This document shows, piece after piece, positions 37,678 through 47,223 of a DNA stretch of 64,000 nucleotides; the stretch's first letter is position 1; every line of letters begins with the position of its first letter. Origin of the DNA: Pardosa pseudoannulata (Eukaryota; Arthropoda; Arachnida; Araneae; Lycosidae); NCBI GenBank assembly GCA_032207245.1, contig CM063498.1, positions 91,712,657 to 91,776,656 on the forward strand, written 5' to 3'. The notes below the pieces were generated by a model, which was not told where the DNA came from, made no database searches, and was given only the letters and a program-made list of their open reading frames with translations. Both the position numbers and the translations under genes were made by a program.

Positions 37678-38868
37678 CACTAACAATAAGTATTTGGACA
37701 CCTATGATAGAAAAGTAACTTTATTCAAAATCAATAGTTGGTAGTACCTACGAGATGCAATTACAGCGTGAACCCTCCGGGGTATATTTTCCACAAGTCT
37801 TTGTATTACAACTAATGGTATTGTCTTCCACTCGGCTTGGAGTAGACATACAAGTTCCTTCACCGATTTTGGACGGGTAGTTCACCCCTTAATTCGGCAA
37901 TCCAACTCGTCCCAGAGGTTCTTGATAGGGTTCAGGTATGGGCTCTGGACAGGCCAGTCCATTCGATGAACTCGATTGGCACCATACCAAGCCTTAGTTA
38001 ACCTCGAACATGACAACTGGCATTATCCTGAGAGTAACTGGGGTTCAACCCGTGAAACTGCCTCAACGTAGGAAGCACATTGTCATCCAAAATAGTGCAG
38101 TAGGCTTCGTGTTGAGCTTACCATGAATGGGGACCAAGGGTCCCAGTCCATACCAGGAGAAACACCCCCCAGACCATAATTCCACCGCCGCCGAACTTGA
38201 CTGATGGCACAATGCATTCTGGTAGACGTTCTCCAGGCAGACGCCAGACCCAGCCATCCGAACGGTAAAGGGTGACCTTGATTCGTCGATCCAAAGAACC
38301 CGTTTCTACTGATATACGGTCCAATTTCGATGTGCTTTGTACCACATTAACTGAGCAACGCGGTTGGACTTTATGATCAAAGGCTTATGGGCAGCAGCAC
38401 GACCATGAAAACCAAGCAGATGTGCTTCCTTACGGATGGTATTCATTGAAAAAATACTTCCGGATGCCTGTTGAAACTCCTCGCGAATGAGGACCGTCAG
38501 TTGTGAGTGGTTCTTCTGAATTTCTCTGGACAGCACTCGTCGGTTTCCATCTCCCAGTTTGGTTGGTCTGCCGACTCGGAGCATATTCCAACAATCACCA
38601 CTGAACTTCCACTTTTTAATCACAAAGGCCAACGTCGATTTTGGGTATTTCAGATCGCTAGATATGTCCCTTAAGGGTAGGCCGCATTTGTGATACCCGA
38701 TAATTATACCTTTCTGGAAATCGGAGCTCTGAACTGCGCCGCATCTTGCATGCGACTAATGCCGATGTTGTTCCCTACACGATGTATACCGGCGGAGGTC
38801 GTGACGTACCTCAGGACCGCAGATATTGTCATTTGCATGGGTGTCCAAATACTTATTGGTAGACAGTG
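37678..38868 (-). mobile_element. Tc1-like DNA transposon, degenerate
   Basis: The 1191-bp element is bounded by TA (37676-37677 and 38869-38870). The left end reads cactaacaataagtatttgg and the right end, inverted, cactgtctaccaataagtat, so both share caataagtatttggacacc. The left copy lacks 4 bp relative to the right one. Removing the element plus one TA restores ggttcatattatgttagg, which matches the uninterrupted unit (ggttcatgttatgttagg) nearby. It carries a broken transposase on the minus strand. Confidence 0.93.
37745..38751 (-). pseudogene. Tc1-like transposase, frameshifted and catalytically dead
   Basis: Tc1 transposases bind terminal repeats through paired-like HTH domains and cut with a DDE triad (DD34E). 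Starting at the ATG at 38751, the N-terminal HTH is visible in pieces (PLRDISSDLKYPKSTLAFVI, then GRPTKL as the AT-hook-like motif). The first catalytic Asp lies in VLWIDESR near 38290, followed by a frameshift into [15 protein letters not shown] and [19 protein letters not shown]. The second Asp lies in SQDNASCHV near 38030. The third region reads QSPYLNPIKNLWDELD near 37920, where the family has Asp-Leu-Asn-Pro-Ile-Glu, so the catalytic Glu is now Lys. Several frameshifts and stops separate the parts. Total length, about 335 codons, is near the normal size, so decay is by point changes and not by deletion. Confidence 0.88.
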
Positions 38869-39205
38869 TATTATGTTAGGGTACGGCAAACAAATGCTGC
38901 AACTTTCTGTGTTTTTGCCTTTCTTGGGTTCTATGGTTTGTCTTCTAATTCAAATTCTATGCTTCTGCGTGCTATAATAGGTTTGTTTGGTTTACTATAG
39001 TTAACCGGATCTATATACAGCAATGCAATGTAATCCATTTCTTTAAGCTGTTTACAAACGTCTACGGATATTTATGCTAGTGGCGGGACTTGAACCTGTA
39101 ATTTTAGAAATAACGGAAAGCAACTTCATAATGCGAACGTCCAGTCCATATGTTAGAACACGGTAAAGAAACTCTGCACTTTTCTGTGTTTCTGCCTTTC
39201 TTAGG

Positions 39206-39702
39206 CAAATTTGCCATCTATTATGTTGCAAGTATGAAATTTAAAATATTCATTTTAACAACCCCGGAGTTCATTTTTATTTTCTTTTTCGTGTTTGTGT
39301 ACGTAATTATACCTAATAACTTAGAAAAAGATGTTGAAAGTTGACATTTTCTATTTATTACTGTTACAGTATCTAGTTGTGTATCTGCTATTATGAATGG
39401 AATTTGCACTATGTATTGATAATTTTAAATGTAAATGTTAATAAAATGCGGAAATATTGTATATACGACTGTTAAAACACTTAATTATGCGCTTCATCTT
39501 TTCAATATAATCTGTAGAAATTGAATGTATTGAAAAATTGATTTGGATGACACAGTACGGCTTTCATTTAATAATTGTATAAATAAGTATATAAGGCAAA
39601 GTAGCTTGTTATGTGAGGGGCACAATGGTCCATAATACCTTTATGTACCACACAAACCTATCGTATGGTTTAGAATGCTTTGTGACTTTATTTTTTCCCT
39701 TT
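39206..39702. other. AT-rich intergenic sequence
   Basis: No supportable feature was seen. Confidence 0.4.
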
Positions 39703-40065
39703 CGCCGAACGATGGCCTAAGAGATAGAGCTTTAAACTTGGAAATGAAATTAAATTGTTCGTTTATGAAATTTCCGAGAAAAACGGTATTGGAAATTTAT
39801 TTTTAGTGAAATTTGAGAAACTGGATTATTTTTAACCAAAAAAATTCTATCGTCTGGAATCGGGCATCTCTGACGAAATAAGCCCAATTAATATTTTCAC
39901 TTGCTGGTGCCGATACCAATTTTAAACTAAAAAAATTGAAACAAAATCTTTCGTTTTATTGAATTGACGAGAAAAGATACGGCTCTTCGGTATCGTAATT
40001 TGTCGGTTATAATTCCACTACTGGTATGTATGATCGTAGCCGTTTTGCGTAGTCTTTAACCCTTT
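39703..40065 (+). mobile_element. family 1 SINE split by a 250-bp insertion
   Basis: The head gccgaacgatggcctaagag (39704-39723) breaks off near 39732. The remainder resumes at 39980 with cggctcttcggtatcg, a degenerate box B (cggttataattccac) and tgatcgtagccgttttgcg. In intact copies these two parts are adjacent. The 250 bp between them is AT-rich and not identified. Confidence 0.55.
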
Positions 40066-40596
40066 GGATCTCATTTTAGCCCTTTATAGCCTAAACTTTG
40101 GAATAGTCGAAGCTATCAGAGAAAAATCATCCCCTTTACAAGCGTGACTTTTGATCTCGAGTTATTCTGATAACGGTGTACAGAAACTGCACTGGGATCA
40201 CTTGGGAATAAACAATTCCGCCGTTTTCCTGAGAACAGATGCATTATACACGCCGGCCCCGTTCGCCATTTTTTTTCTTGGCGACCAACAGATAAACGCG
40301 TATTTTGAAAAATCACCAAGTAGAAAATCATGTCGCCGGTACGCGTTTTCTGAAATATCACCAAAAATAAAACATGGCGGTGGTTACATGACATATTTGA
40401 AACACAACATTAACAAAACTAAATTTTAAAAGAAAAAAAAAAGATTAACGATGAGAAACTTTCACGTTTTCTAACTTTAATTTTAAACAATAAAAGACAA
40501 AAAAGTAAGCTGGACATACCTATTTTTCTTTTTTGGGAGCCTAATTAGGGATTTCTAATGGGTTTTATAGTGGACTCTTTAATGTCTCGCAAAAAG
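40066..40596. other. intergenic sequence with a short direct repeat
   Basis: A 92-codon frame (40151-40429, plus) covers two copies of a unit of about 46 bp beginning acgcgt at 40296 and 40342. No domain was recognised and coding is doubtful. Confidence 0.4.
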
Positions 40597-40771
40597 ATAC
40601 TTTTCCTCCCCCCTCCCCACCTCCCCTCACCCCTTTACCCCTATATATCGTAGCCACTTTCTCCCCCTTCTCCCCGCTATTTCCCCCTCTTCCCCTCCCA
40701 CCCCGCTCTCCCCTCTCATTATCACCCATATTTCAAATTCCCCCCCCTACCCCTCCGTCCCCCCCCCACCT
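40597..40771 (+). repeat. pyrimidine-rich tract (C-rich strand)
   Basis: About 175 bases are almost wholly C and T with only scattered purines, grading from mixed CT into C runs near 40741-40768. Such a homopurine-homopyrimidine stretch is unusual in this AT-rich window. It ends just before a CRE and a THAP-like reading frame. Confidence 0.85.
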
Positions 40772-40781
40772 GCCGAGTTTG

Positions 40782-40789
40782 TGACGTCA
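40782..40789. promoter_or_regulatory. consensus CRE (tgacgtca)
   Basis: The perfect palindromic CREB/ATF site lies 10 bp after the pyrimidine tract and about 110 bp upstream of the THAP-like frame. Placement is promoter-like. A chance or transposon-borne match cannot be excluded. Confidence 0.4.
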
Positions 40790-40897
40790 TAGTGCATGAA
40801 AACACTGATCGCCTATGTTGTTTACTTGTTAAAAGACGACTTTTAAATTTGTTTTGTATAAAGTATAGCATTTAATAGATTTTTTTTATGTCTGGGA

Positions 40898-41128
40898 TTA
40901 AAAAATCATTCTAAATATTGCATTGTGCCACTCTGTAAAAATACAGTTAATTGCAATGAAAAGATTTTTTTCAGCGTTCCCAAAGATCCAAATACACGTA
41001 AAATCTGGACAAATGCGATGAAAAGGGATGAGAAATTAAACCCCATACTATCATATAAGTCATCTCTATGATTTTGTGAAGACCATTTTTTAGAAAGTAA
41101 ATGTTTGCTTTTGTTTAAATATTACTAA
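40898..41128 (+). pseudogene. THAP-type zinc finger fragment with an in-frame stop
   Basis: THAP domains are C2CH zinc-coordinating DNA-binding modules found in host regulators and in P-element-type transposases. The frame reads KYCIVPLCKN, then FFSVPKDPNTRKIWTNAMKR and, after an in-frame TGA at 41069, FCEDHF. The ligand spacing is C-x4-C-x46-C-x2-H, inside the family range, with the conserved Trp and the HF after the last ligand. The TGA sits where Arg (CGA) is plausible. The nearest upstream ATG (40888) is in another frame, one base out. The frame ends at 41126. A strong splice-acceptor-like tract (ttttttctcttttacag) occurs at about 42440, so a further exon is possible but unproven. It could be a relic of a THAP transposon or of a host gene. 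Confidence 0.62.
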
Positions 41129-43389
41129 TTTAGAACAACTAAAGTATATAAAAATACATCTATACCTTTAAAAGGACTGTCGATTAACCAGTGCTGTTTC
41201 ACTTTTAAAACTGTTAATTTTCGAGTATTATCACAGGGTTCAAGTATAATAAATGTTTGATAAAGCATATAAATATCGTAAAACATATAAATATCTAAAG
41301 TATATAATTATTTAATAAATAACTCGGGAGAGGGGAAGGTATTATAAATATTTTCTTCAGAAATACATACTTTCTTATGTGTATCAATTCAGTGATATTT
41401 TTCGATTAAATTGATGACTAATTTGAAAAAATGTATAATATTTTTAAAATACTTAATATTACTTTAAAAATTAAATTTAATTTCAGAAACTTTATACATT
41501 TTTTAATTTAACATTAATATGAAAGGCAATAAAATTGTATTGCTTTTAAAAAGTATAAATTAAGTAAAGTCTTTTACAAATTTTAAATTTCTTTCCATCA
41601 AATTTAAAATACTTAAGAATTAAATTTTTAGATTTAAAATACTTAGTAGTGATTAAAAAATGTAAATTTAATTTCAGAAACTGTATACATTTTTTATTTT
41701 TAATACTAATATTAAAAGATAATAAAATTGTATTACATTGAATGTAAATATGAAATAATTGGTATTTTACACACAATGTAAACATAGAAAAATTGCGAAA
41801 GTGCACAGGACAATTTGAAAATCTTCTACGTAACAATGTTATAAAATCGACCTTTCGAAATAATTTCTTAAAAACAGAAAAAATCTTAACTTTCCCCAAG
41901 CGATATATTTTGCTTGTTTGTTATCCGAATAGAATATTGCGCACTCTCAAGATTTGCGTGAAATATATTTTTCTTATATATAAAAGATTGTACGACCGGT
42001 AAATTATCGGTATATACTCTAAAGTTCGTTTTTTAATCGTAATTACTTCTCGAAGGAAAAGTGGGGAATTTTATAAAGGTCTAAATGCAAATTAATTTGC
42101 GCCTGCCATTTCGGCGAGCGTTGCTAAAAATTTCACTTTAAAGGTTGAAGATATTGGACCTCTCAAGGTTGTAATATCCCTTAAGTCCCACAGGAATATA
42201 AAAATAGACACAGACTTTCCTGCTGTCATCAAGAAGGTCCAGTGTGCAAAATTTGATCGAGATCAAAACGGAACTGTGGATGGATACACTTGAAGGACGT
42301 ACTCTGAATTACATAAATTATTGGACCTAGGGGTATAGCTTAATGTAATAATCTGTGCTTTTTTCTGCAATATAAAACTAGCTTTTATTTATTCATATAA
42401 GCTGTTATATCAAAAAGTTTATAACATAATTTAATTTTTTTTCTCTTTTACAGGCCTTATTTCTTGGAAGAGCAAATTGAAAATATTTCTCCTTCATGCC
42501 GAACATCGGCTAATAGTATTGGAACTTCTAGCAGAAAAATATTTTTTAGGTATTCCAAAAATGATACCATCTGAGGATAAAATTTATCTTGCACAACTAT
42601 AAACAAAGTAATATCTCATCCTTTGACAAGTTCTGTGTATGACGGTAGCCGAATAATGAGCTCCAGACTATCACCACTGAAAATATTTTCATGATAGTTC
42701 TACATACGTTTATATAAGAAGGCAAATCCTTTGTCAGAATTCATACAAGCCAAGACAAGTAAGGCCCAAACAGAAAGACTAAAGTCAGATTTGTTTTGCA
42801 GCTACAAGGGAGTTGCATTATCATAGAGGTGAATTCGATGGCTCAAAATTAAGACTACGAGACGAAAGAGAAAATCGGTCTCATAATATCATGCACTTAA
42901 GCAATTTAACATACAAATAAACGCACGTATTAAGGTCGGACACGTAACAGCCTCCAAAGGTGGAAAAGTGCAACGAAAAATTAAGATAGAAAGTTAAAGA
43001 AATAAAACGACAAACAAAAATTGATAAACTATTTCTAGTTCTTTGGAACATTCGTGGAAAATCTTTCCTTTAACTCGTACATAATTTTGATTTGAATGAA
43101 AAGGATTTTTGTTCAGTGTCCTCCCTGTTTCTTAGAAGAGTAAGTCTTTTCTCAAGTTTTCTGATCTTCGTAATCATTCAATTCTCTTAATTATAGTACT
43201 TTACCTATCTTCCATAGAATCTTATTGTTGCTTTTGTTTTGCGTTCTGTGTTTTGTATTGCTTTTAGACTTATTTTCTCTAAGTTAATTGTTCTGATTGA
43301 ACGGTCTATCAAATATGAGCTTTTTACTTGGAAATTAAACATTCTATTAGAATCTCATTTTAACACTGATTGCTAATTTCGAAACGTAA
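41129..43389. other. AT-rich sequence between the THAP and Penelope-like relics
   Basis: A direct repeat of about 190 bp spacing occurs at 41458-41550 and 41650-41740 (shared aatttaatttcagaaact). The part 42100-42300 is less AT-rich and has an open reading of about 60 codons without a recognised domain. No gene is called. Confidence 0.4.
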
Positions 43390-44350
43390 TCTCAAAAGTT
43401 CTAAGATGCACGTCAATAATTTACAATCTGACTCAAATTTAGCTATTATCATTACTAGTGAAGTCAGTAAGGCTCAGATCGACATATCCTTTTATCCCGA
43501 AAAATCCCAAAAATTTATTGATAACACTCCTTATTGAGGTTGAATTCGTACTGACTGCAGCTTTAATGAACTTATGTTTAATAAAATATGCCATCCCACT
43601 TTCATTTATCTCTCACAATGATTGGTATTTGACTACTTTTGTTTGTTACTATACCCGGTTGTATGCTTTTCCTAGGACAATCTTAGATCCAATGTTTGCA
43701 ATTGCAATACTGCTTCTCCTGAAGCACCTTAATTCTACTTTCTCTCCTCTTTTGTGCTACAATTCTTTTACTACTTTAGATTATTTGATTTTGTTAAAAC
43801 ATTTCGTAACTTCGAGCATCACAGGTAAGTATACGATAATTTCTTTTGACGTAAATTCTTTATTAAGCAATGTGCCCTTTAAGAGTGAGTGTTTCGGATT
43901 AGTTTGCCTTCGGGAATATTTCGCTGTTTGAAATTGAAAGTTTGTCTAAACCAGATAGCTCATGTTTATAATGGTCGTTTCCATTGAATACTAAATAATA
44001 TATTGTTGTAGGTAATTCTTTGACTCCTCTGAGTGATATTTAAATGCATTATTTTGAAACTGTTTGAAACTACTTTCATTTCTATAATAGTTATATGGAG
44101 GACTATTTTTACCTTGTTGATCTACAGTGACTTAAGTCAATCATTTCTTCTATCAAAAATTATATAAATTCTTCAAGTAGTTTGCTTTTGAAAATATCAC
44201 AATCTTATTGTTTTTGAGTGTTTTTACCTACATTTTTAAGACTGCTTTTGTCTTTTCCAAAACTATTTGAAGTGTCTCTTCCTCATAACATTTCATCTCA
44301 TCCTCCTAATCAAGAATTTTAGGGTTTTTTTTTTTAATAAAAATTCTTGT
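43390..44350 (+). pseudogene. Penelope-like retroelement, reverse transcriptase fragment
   Basis: Penelope-like elements encode a reverse transcriptase related to telomerase, often joined to a GIY-YIG endonuclease. The 157-codon frame 43458-43931 contains a degenerate counterpart of the Tyr-Gly-Leu-Pro-Lys block (TRLYAFPRTI) and, 60-odd residues on, TIISFDVNSLLSNVPF, which matches the family's SFDV-SLFTNVP motif with the first catalytic Asp. Before it, an FIDNTPY segment in a second frame fits the N-terminal part. Farther on, YMEDYF near 44094 may be the remains of the YVDD box, and PHNISSHPPNQ near 44285 fits the SNHP motif. At least three frame changes and several stops are needed. No GIY-YIG region was recognised. 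Assignment is by motif order only. Confidence 0.55.
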
Positions 44351-45165
44351 TTACAATATATCTGATGTGTCCTACCTTTGCTTAACTTAGATGAGATTTA
44401 AAATCTGAACTTTATCCATGGTAGTTCTTCATAGGATTGAGCTCAAAGCTTCTTGTTAAGACACTAGAAATGACCATAATAGTTTCTATTTACGAGAAAC
44501 GAAGAACTAGGACTAAGAATATTGGAAAGAAAATTAGATATTTTCTTGTTGTTAGTTGAATTTTTGAAAGAAGCCTAAAGGACAAGAAACTAAGATCTTT
44601 TCTAAAATTAGAAACTGATTGAGAGACATAATTGTTCGCCATTCAAATTCAGAAATTTTAAACAGAATATCCCGATAGACCACTCTTGAAACAGGCTTCA
44701 GTCTCTTTATCCTGGTTAATTATATGTTTATTTTAATACTCTTTGTTCGTTGAACTTTGAATAATTTTTCTTCTTTCAACTGATTTCGTACTGAACTCTG
44801 GATTATCGTTTCTCTTTCAGTATTATCAATTTTATTTAGAAGACTGTCTGTACACCGATCGTAAAATTCAAAGTGTAAGCTTTTGGTGCTGTACAGGATA
44901 GCCGAGCGGTTGCGATTTTCTTATTCCGTTCGCTTGTCAATTCGCTAGTCATTTTGGTGTGGCGTAGCATGGTTTCAGAGAAAATAAAGAAGCCTTGATG
45001 TAGAAGAACTAGAGCGGTACGTTGATGCTTAAGTGTAAACAAAAAGTTGATTTATTTACCCCCCCCCCAAAAAAAAAAAATATTGTCAAAAGTTATTGGT
45101 GGATGCTACTTTTGTCCAAGTCGGAGAATATCTCTCAAAAGAGAAACTAGCTATCCATCTCAAGA
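44351..45165. other. intergenic sequence
   Basis: A tRNA-Leu-like head (ggatagccgagcggt, about 44897) occurs without a matching box B, so no tRNA is called. Nothing else could be supported. Confidence 0.4.
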
Positions 45166-45173
45166 GTTGAGAC

Positions 45174-45357
45174 AGCCGAACGATGGCCGATTGGTTAGGG
45201 TGCTGGCCTTCGGTACCGGAGTTCGTGGGTTCGAATCCCACAGTGGCATGGATGTTCGTAGCCGTTCGGAATCGGCTTTAAGCTGTAGGTCCCGGTCTCG
45301 TTAGCCCTCGTGTTGCAAAAAGTAGACCGTAGCACTTCAAACCAAACCAAACCAAGT
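45174..45357 (+). mobile_element. full-length tRNA-derived SINE (family 1), best copy
   Basis: The head is gccgaacgatggccgattgg with a good box A (tggccgattgg), followed 45 bp later by a perfect box B (ggttcgaatcc). The tRNA-unrelated body has gttcgtagccgttcgg, ggctttaagctgtaggtccc and ttagccctcgtgttgcaaaa, and the tail is aaaccaaaccaaaccaa. Target duplications gttgagac lie at 45166-45173 and 45358-45365 and extend leftward with one mismatch (aaga versus aagt). Good pol III boxes and intact duplications suggest a young insertion. Short open frames across it are not genes. Confidence 0.95.
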
Positions 45358-45365
45358 GTTGAGAC

Positions 45366-45672
45366 GGGAGTACCTCCCGCTTCTTTCTCGACCAGGAATT
45401 TCGGTTTTAGGGTCGTTTTGATCATCGTGCTTGGGGTACCCGAAGAGCTCTTGTCGCTTGGCTTAGTCGATCCTTTTTATTTCGGTGCGTTCACAAACGT
45501 CCCTCTTGCCACTTTCAACAGTCCGGACTTTAAGACGACCATTACTGGCACAATACGGTCGTTTCCAATTATTCAGCGTTTGAAATGCTCGGCATTTTAC
45601 AATGCACAACAGTTCGCTTTTATAAAACTCGTCTTAAACACCGATAGAGACGGACGCTTACAAGTGTCTTAA
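45366..45672 (+). CDS. unrecognised open frame beside the SINE (doubtful)
   Basis: After the SINE the plus strand stays open for about 102 codons to a stop at 45670, with less AT bias than its neighbours and an ordinary mixed amino-acid composition (segments GVPEELLSLGLVDPF, FGAFTNVPLATF). Counting the SINE, the frame is 120 codons, but its listed start lies inside the SINE. Upstream of the SINE another frame (45047-45173) is open, but removing the SINE and one target copy does not join the two in frame. No domain is recognised. It may be an old repeat or exon remnant. Confidence 0.25.
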
Positions 45673-46959
45673 CTTTTTTTCTAAAATAAGTCAGCAGATT
45701 AATTTTCAAAAAGTTTAATTTCAGAGTCATTTTGTCTCCGATTTTCGTAATTTGGTTTGGGTTTCATACATGCAATTAAACGCTATAAATAATGGCAATG
45801 TAATCATTAGTTTGATAATTCCGTTGCTTTTAAATTTTGTGAGTTTCTTTTTCTTTCACCACCTTCAGTTTAGGAATTTTTCTAGTAATTAATTTTTATT
45901 AGTAATTAGATACAGATTAGCTAATATTTAGAAATCATTTTCAATATCCCTCCCCGCTTTGGTATATATTTACTATTGATCATATTGCTATGCACTTTTC
46001 CACTGCTTGAGGCAGGCAGTTTCCCAATCCTTATCCATTCTTAAAACTTCCTTCCAGTAACCTATTCAAGAAGTTGATTATCTGTCTCCGTTCTTTGGTG
46101 AGTAAATCAAAGGCTGCAAAATGCTCCCATTCTTATTTTACTTTAACGTTCAATTTGCTTGTCTGTAAAGTAAATATTATCATCTTAGGCTTTTAATGGA
46201 CTGGTGATTACAAACGACTTCTGTCTGTGGGATCGGCGGTATTCACCCAAGATCGGAAAACTCAAGTTTATTAGACTGTTAGGGTAATCCTTACAGAAAT
46301 TAAAACAACTTCTGGATGTTTTCCAGAGAGTTCAAAACTGATAATCTTGTGCTACATTTCATTTATCTTTATAATCCTGAAATCTTCTCTCCTGCTTAAA
46401 GTACCTCTTAGAATAGATGTCTTCATTCCACCCTTAAAGATAACAAACAAGCAGACTTGTACTTTTCTCTGTTTCTCTCTAAATTTTGATTTAATTTTTT
46501 ATCTTTAAATTTCTGTGTGTATTGCGATACCTTTGTTCTCTATTCGAACTCAATTCATTTTGTCTTTAAATTTCTTTTTCAATAATAGCATTTTTAGAAT
46601 ATAATTCTATGTCACACGGTTTTTTCCTCCGGAGACCTAAAGTCTGCTAATCTGAGTTATTTTTCCATTTATATCATTCCTAAAGTCAATTAGACAGATT
46701 TTAAACTTACCAGGGCTTTTTTTTCTTTCAACAACAGACTATTTTCACCCTGCTGTTCTGTTCGTATTTCGTATTTACTCCACGTAAGTAGCCTTCCGTT
46801 CAATATTACCCGATTCAGAAAACTAACCCTACATGGAGTTAAGGGAAGGTGCCATTTAAGAAATAGTTTAAACAGTTTTGTAGGTTTAAAAAATATATAT
46901 ATAATTATTTAAACCATCTTTAAAAATAACAGAAAAATCTTTGAAATTCAAACTTACCT
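45673..46959. other. AT- and T-rich intergenic sequence
   Basis: No supportable feature was seen. Confidence 0.4.
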
Positions 46960-47223
46960 TTATTCACAATTTGAACAATAGCTAGCATTGGATTTGCTAA
47001 TATTCTTACAATTGTAGCATAGCATATTTGTTTTGTTATCATTGCTTGACGGACAGAATTTGTGCCTTGCACATTTGACACGCACAGTGAAGTATTCACA
47101 ACAGATCCCTATGGTGTGTTTTCCCTTTTTGTCGGTATTCGTTTGACTTTTGTTATTGAGTCCACCTTTTGGTAGGTGTTTCCTTGCTTCAATGTATGGG
47201 AAATTGAGTGATAGTTTCAGTTC
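46960..47223 (-). CDS. Cys-rich open frame without a start codon (doubtful)
   Basis: On the minus strand an 87-codon frame lies between stops at 47224 and 46960. Its C-terminal half has eight cysteines: ICCEYF, VKCARHKFCPS, LCYNCKN and YCSNCE. The two CxxC pairs look like zinc knuckles, and a Lys/Arg-rich stretch precedes them. PiggyBac-type transposases end in a Cys-rich domain, but the spacing was not matched and no other piggyBac coding is near. A donor-like aggtaagt lies just past the stop on the same strand. Origin unknown: it could be an exon, a transposase tail or chance. Confidence 0.25.
   Translation of the reverse strand, partial: ELKLSLNFPYIEARKHLPKGGLNNKSQTNTDKKGKHTIGICCEYFTVRVKCARHKFCPSSNDNKTNMLCYNCKNISKSNASYCSNCE

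Larger units (their letters stand above)
37285..39205 (-). repeat. tandem tRNA-derived repeat, about 290 bp, split by a Tc1 element
   Basis: Units share atgttagg(a/g)tacggtaaacaa, ttctgtgtttttgc, tataataggtttg and gatgcgatcgtccggttca. One partial unit lies at 37285-37388, one unit at 37389-37675, one at 38871-39140 and a partial unit to about 39205. On the minus strand a box B (ggttcaagtcccgc, about 39083-39096) is visible, which suggests origin from a tRNA-like SINE. The Tc1 element occupies a junction between units. Confidence 0.65.

Noticed and set aside
43458..43931. 157-codon membrane protein gene
   Set aside because: Hydrophobicity comes from AT-rich codons, and the frame contains a reverse transcriptase motif and degenerate flanks, so a Penelope-like relic explains it better.
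44890..44990. tRNA-Leu-like head ggatagccgagcggt
   Set aside because: No box B, anticodon arm or acceptor partner follows.
45174..45246. Functional tRNA gene at the head of the SINE
   Set aside because: Box A and B are good, but there is no acceptor stem and the sequence runs on into the shared SINE body.
45195..45425. Frames over the SINE at 45174
   Set aside because: SINE sequence in both strands gives such frames, and the same peptides would appear at other copies.
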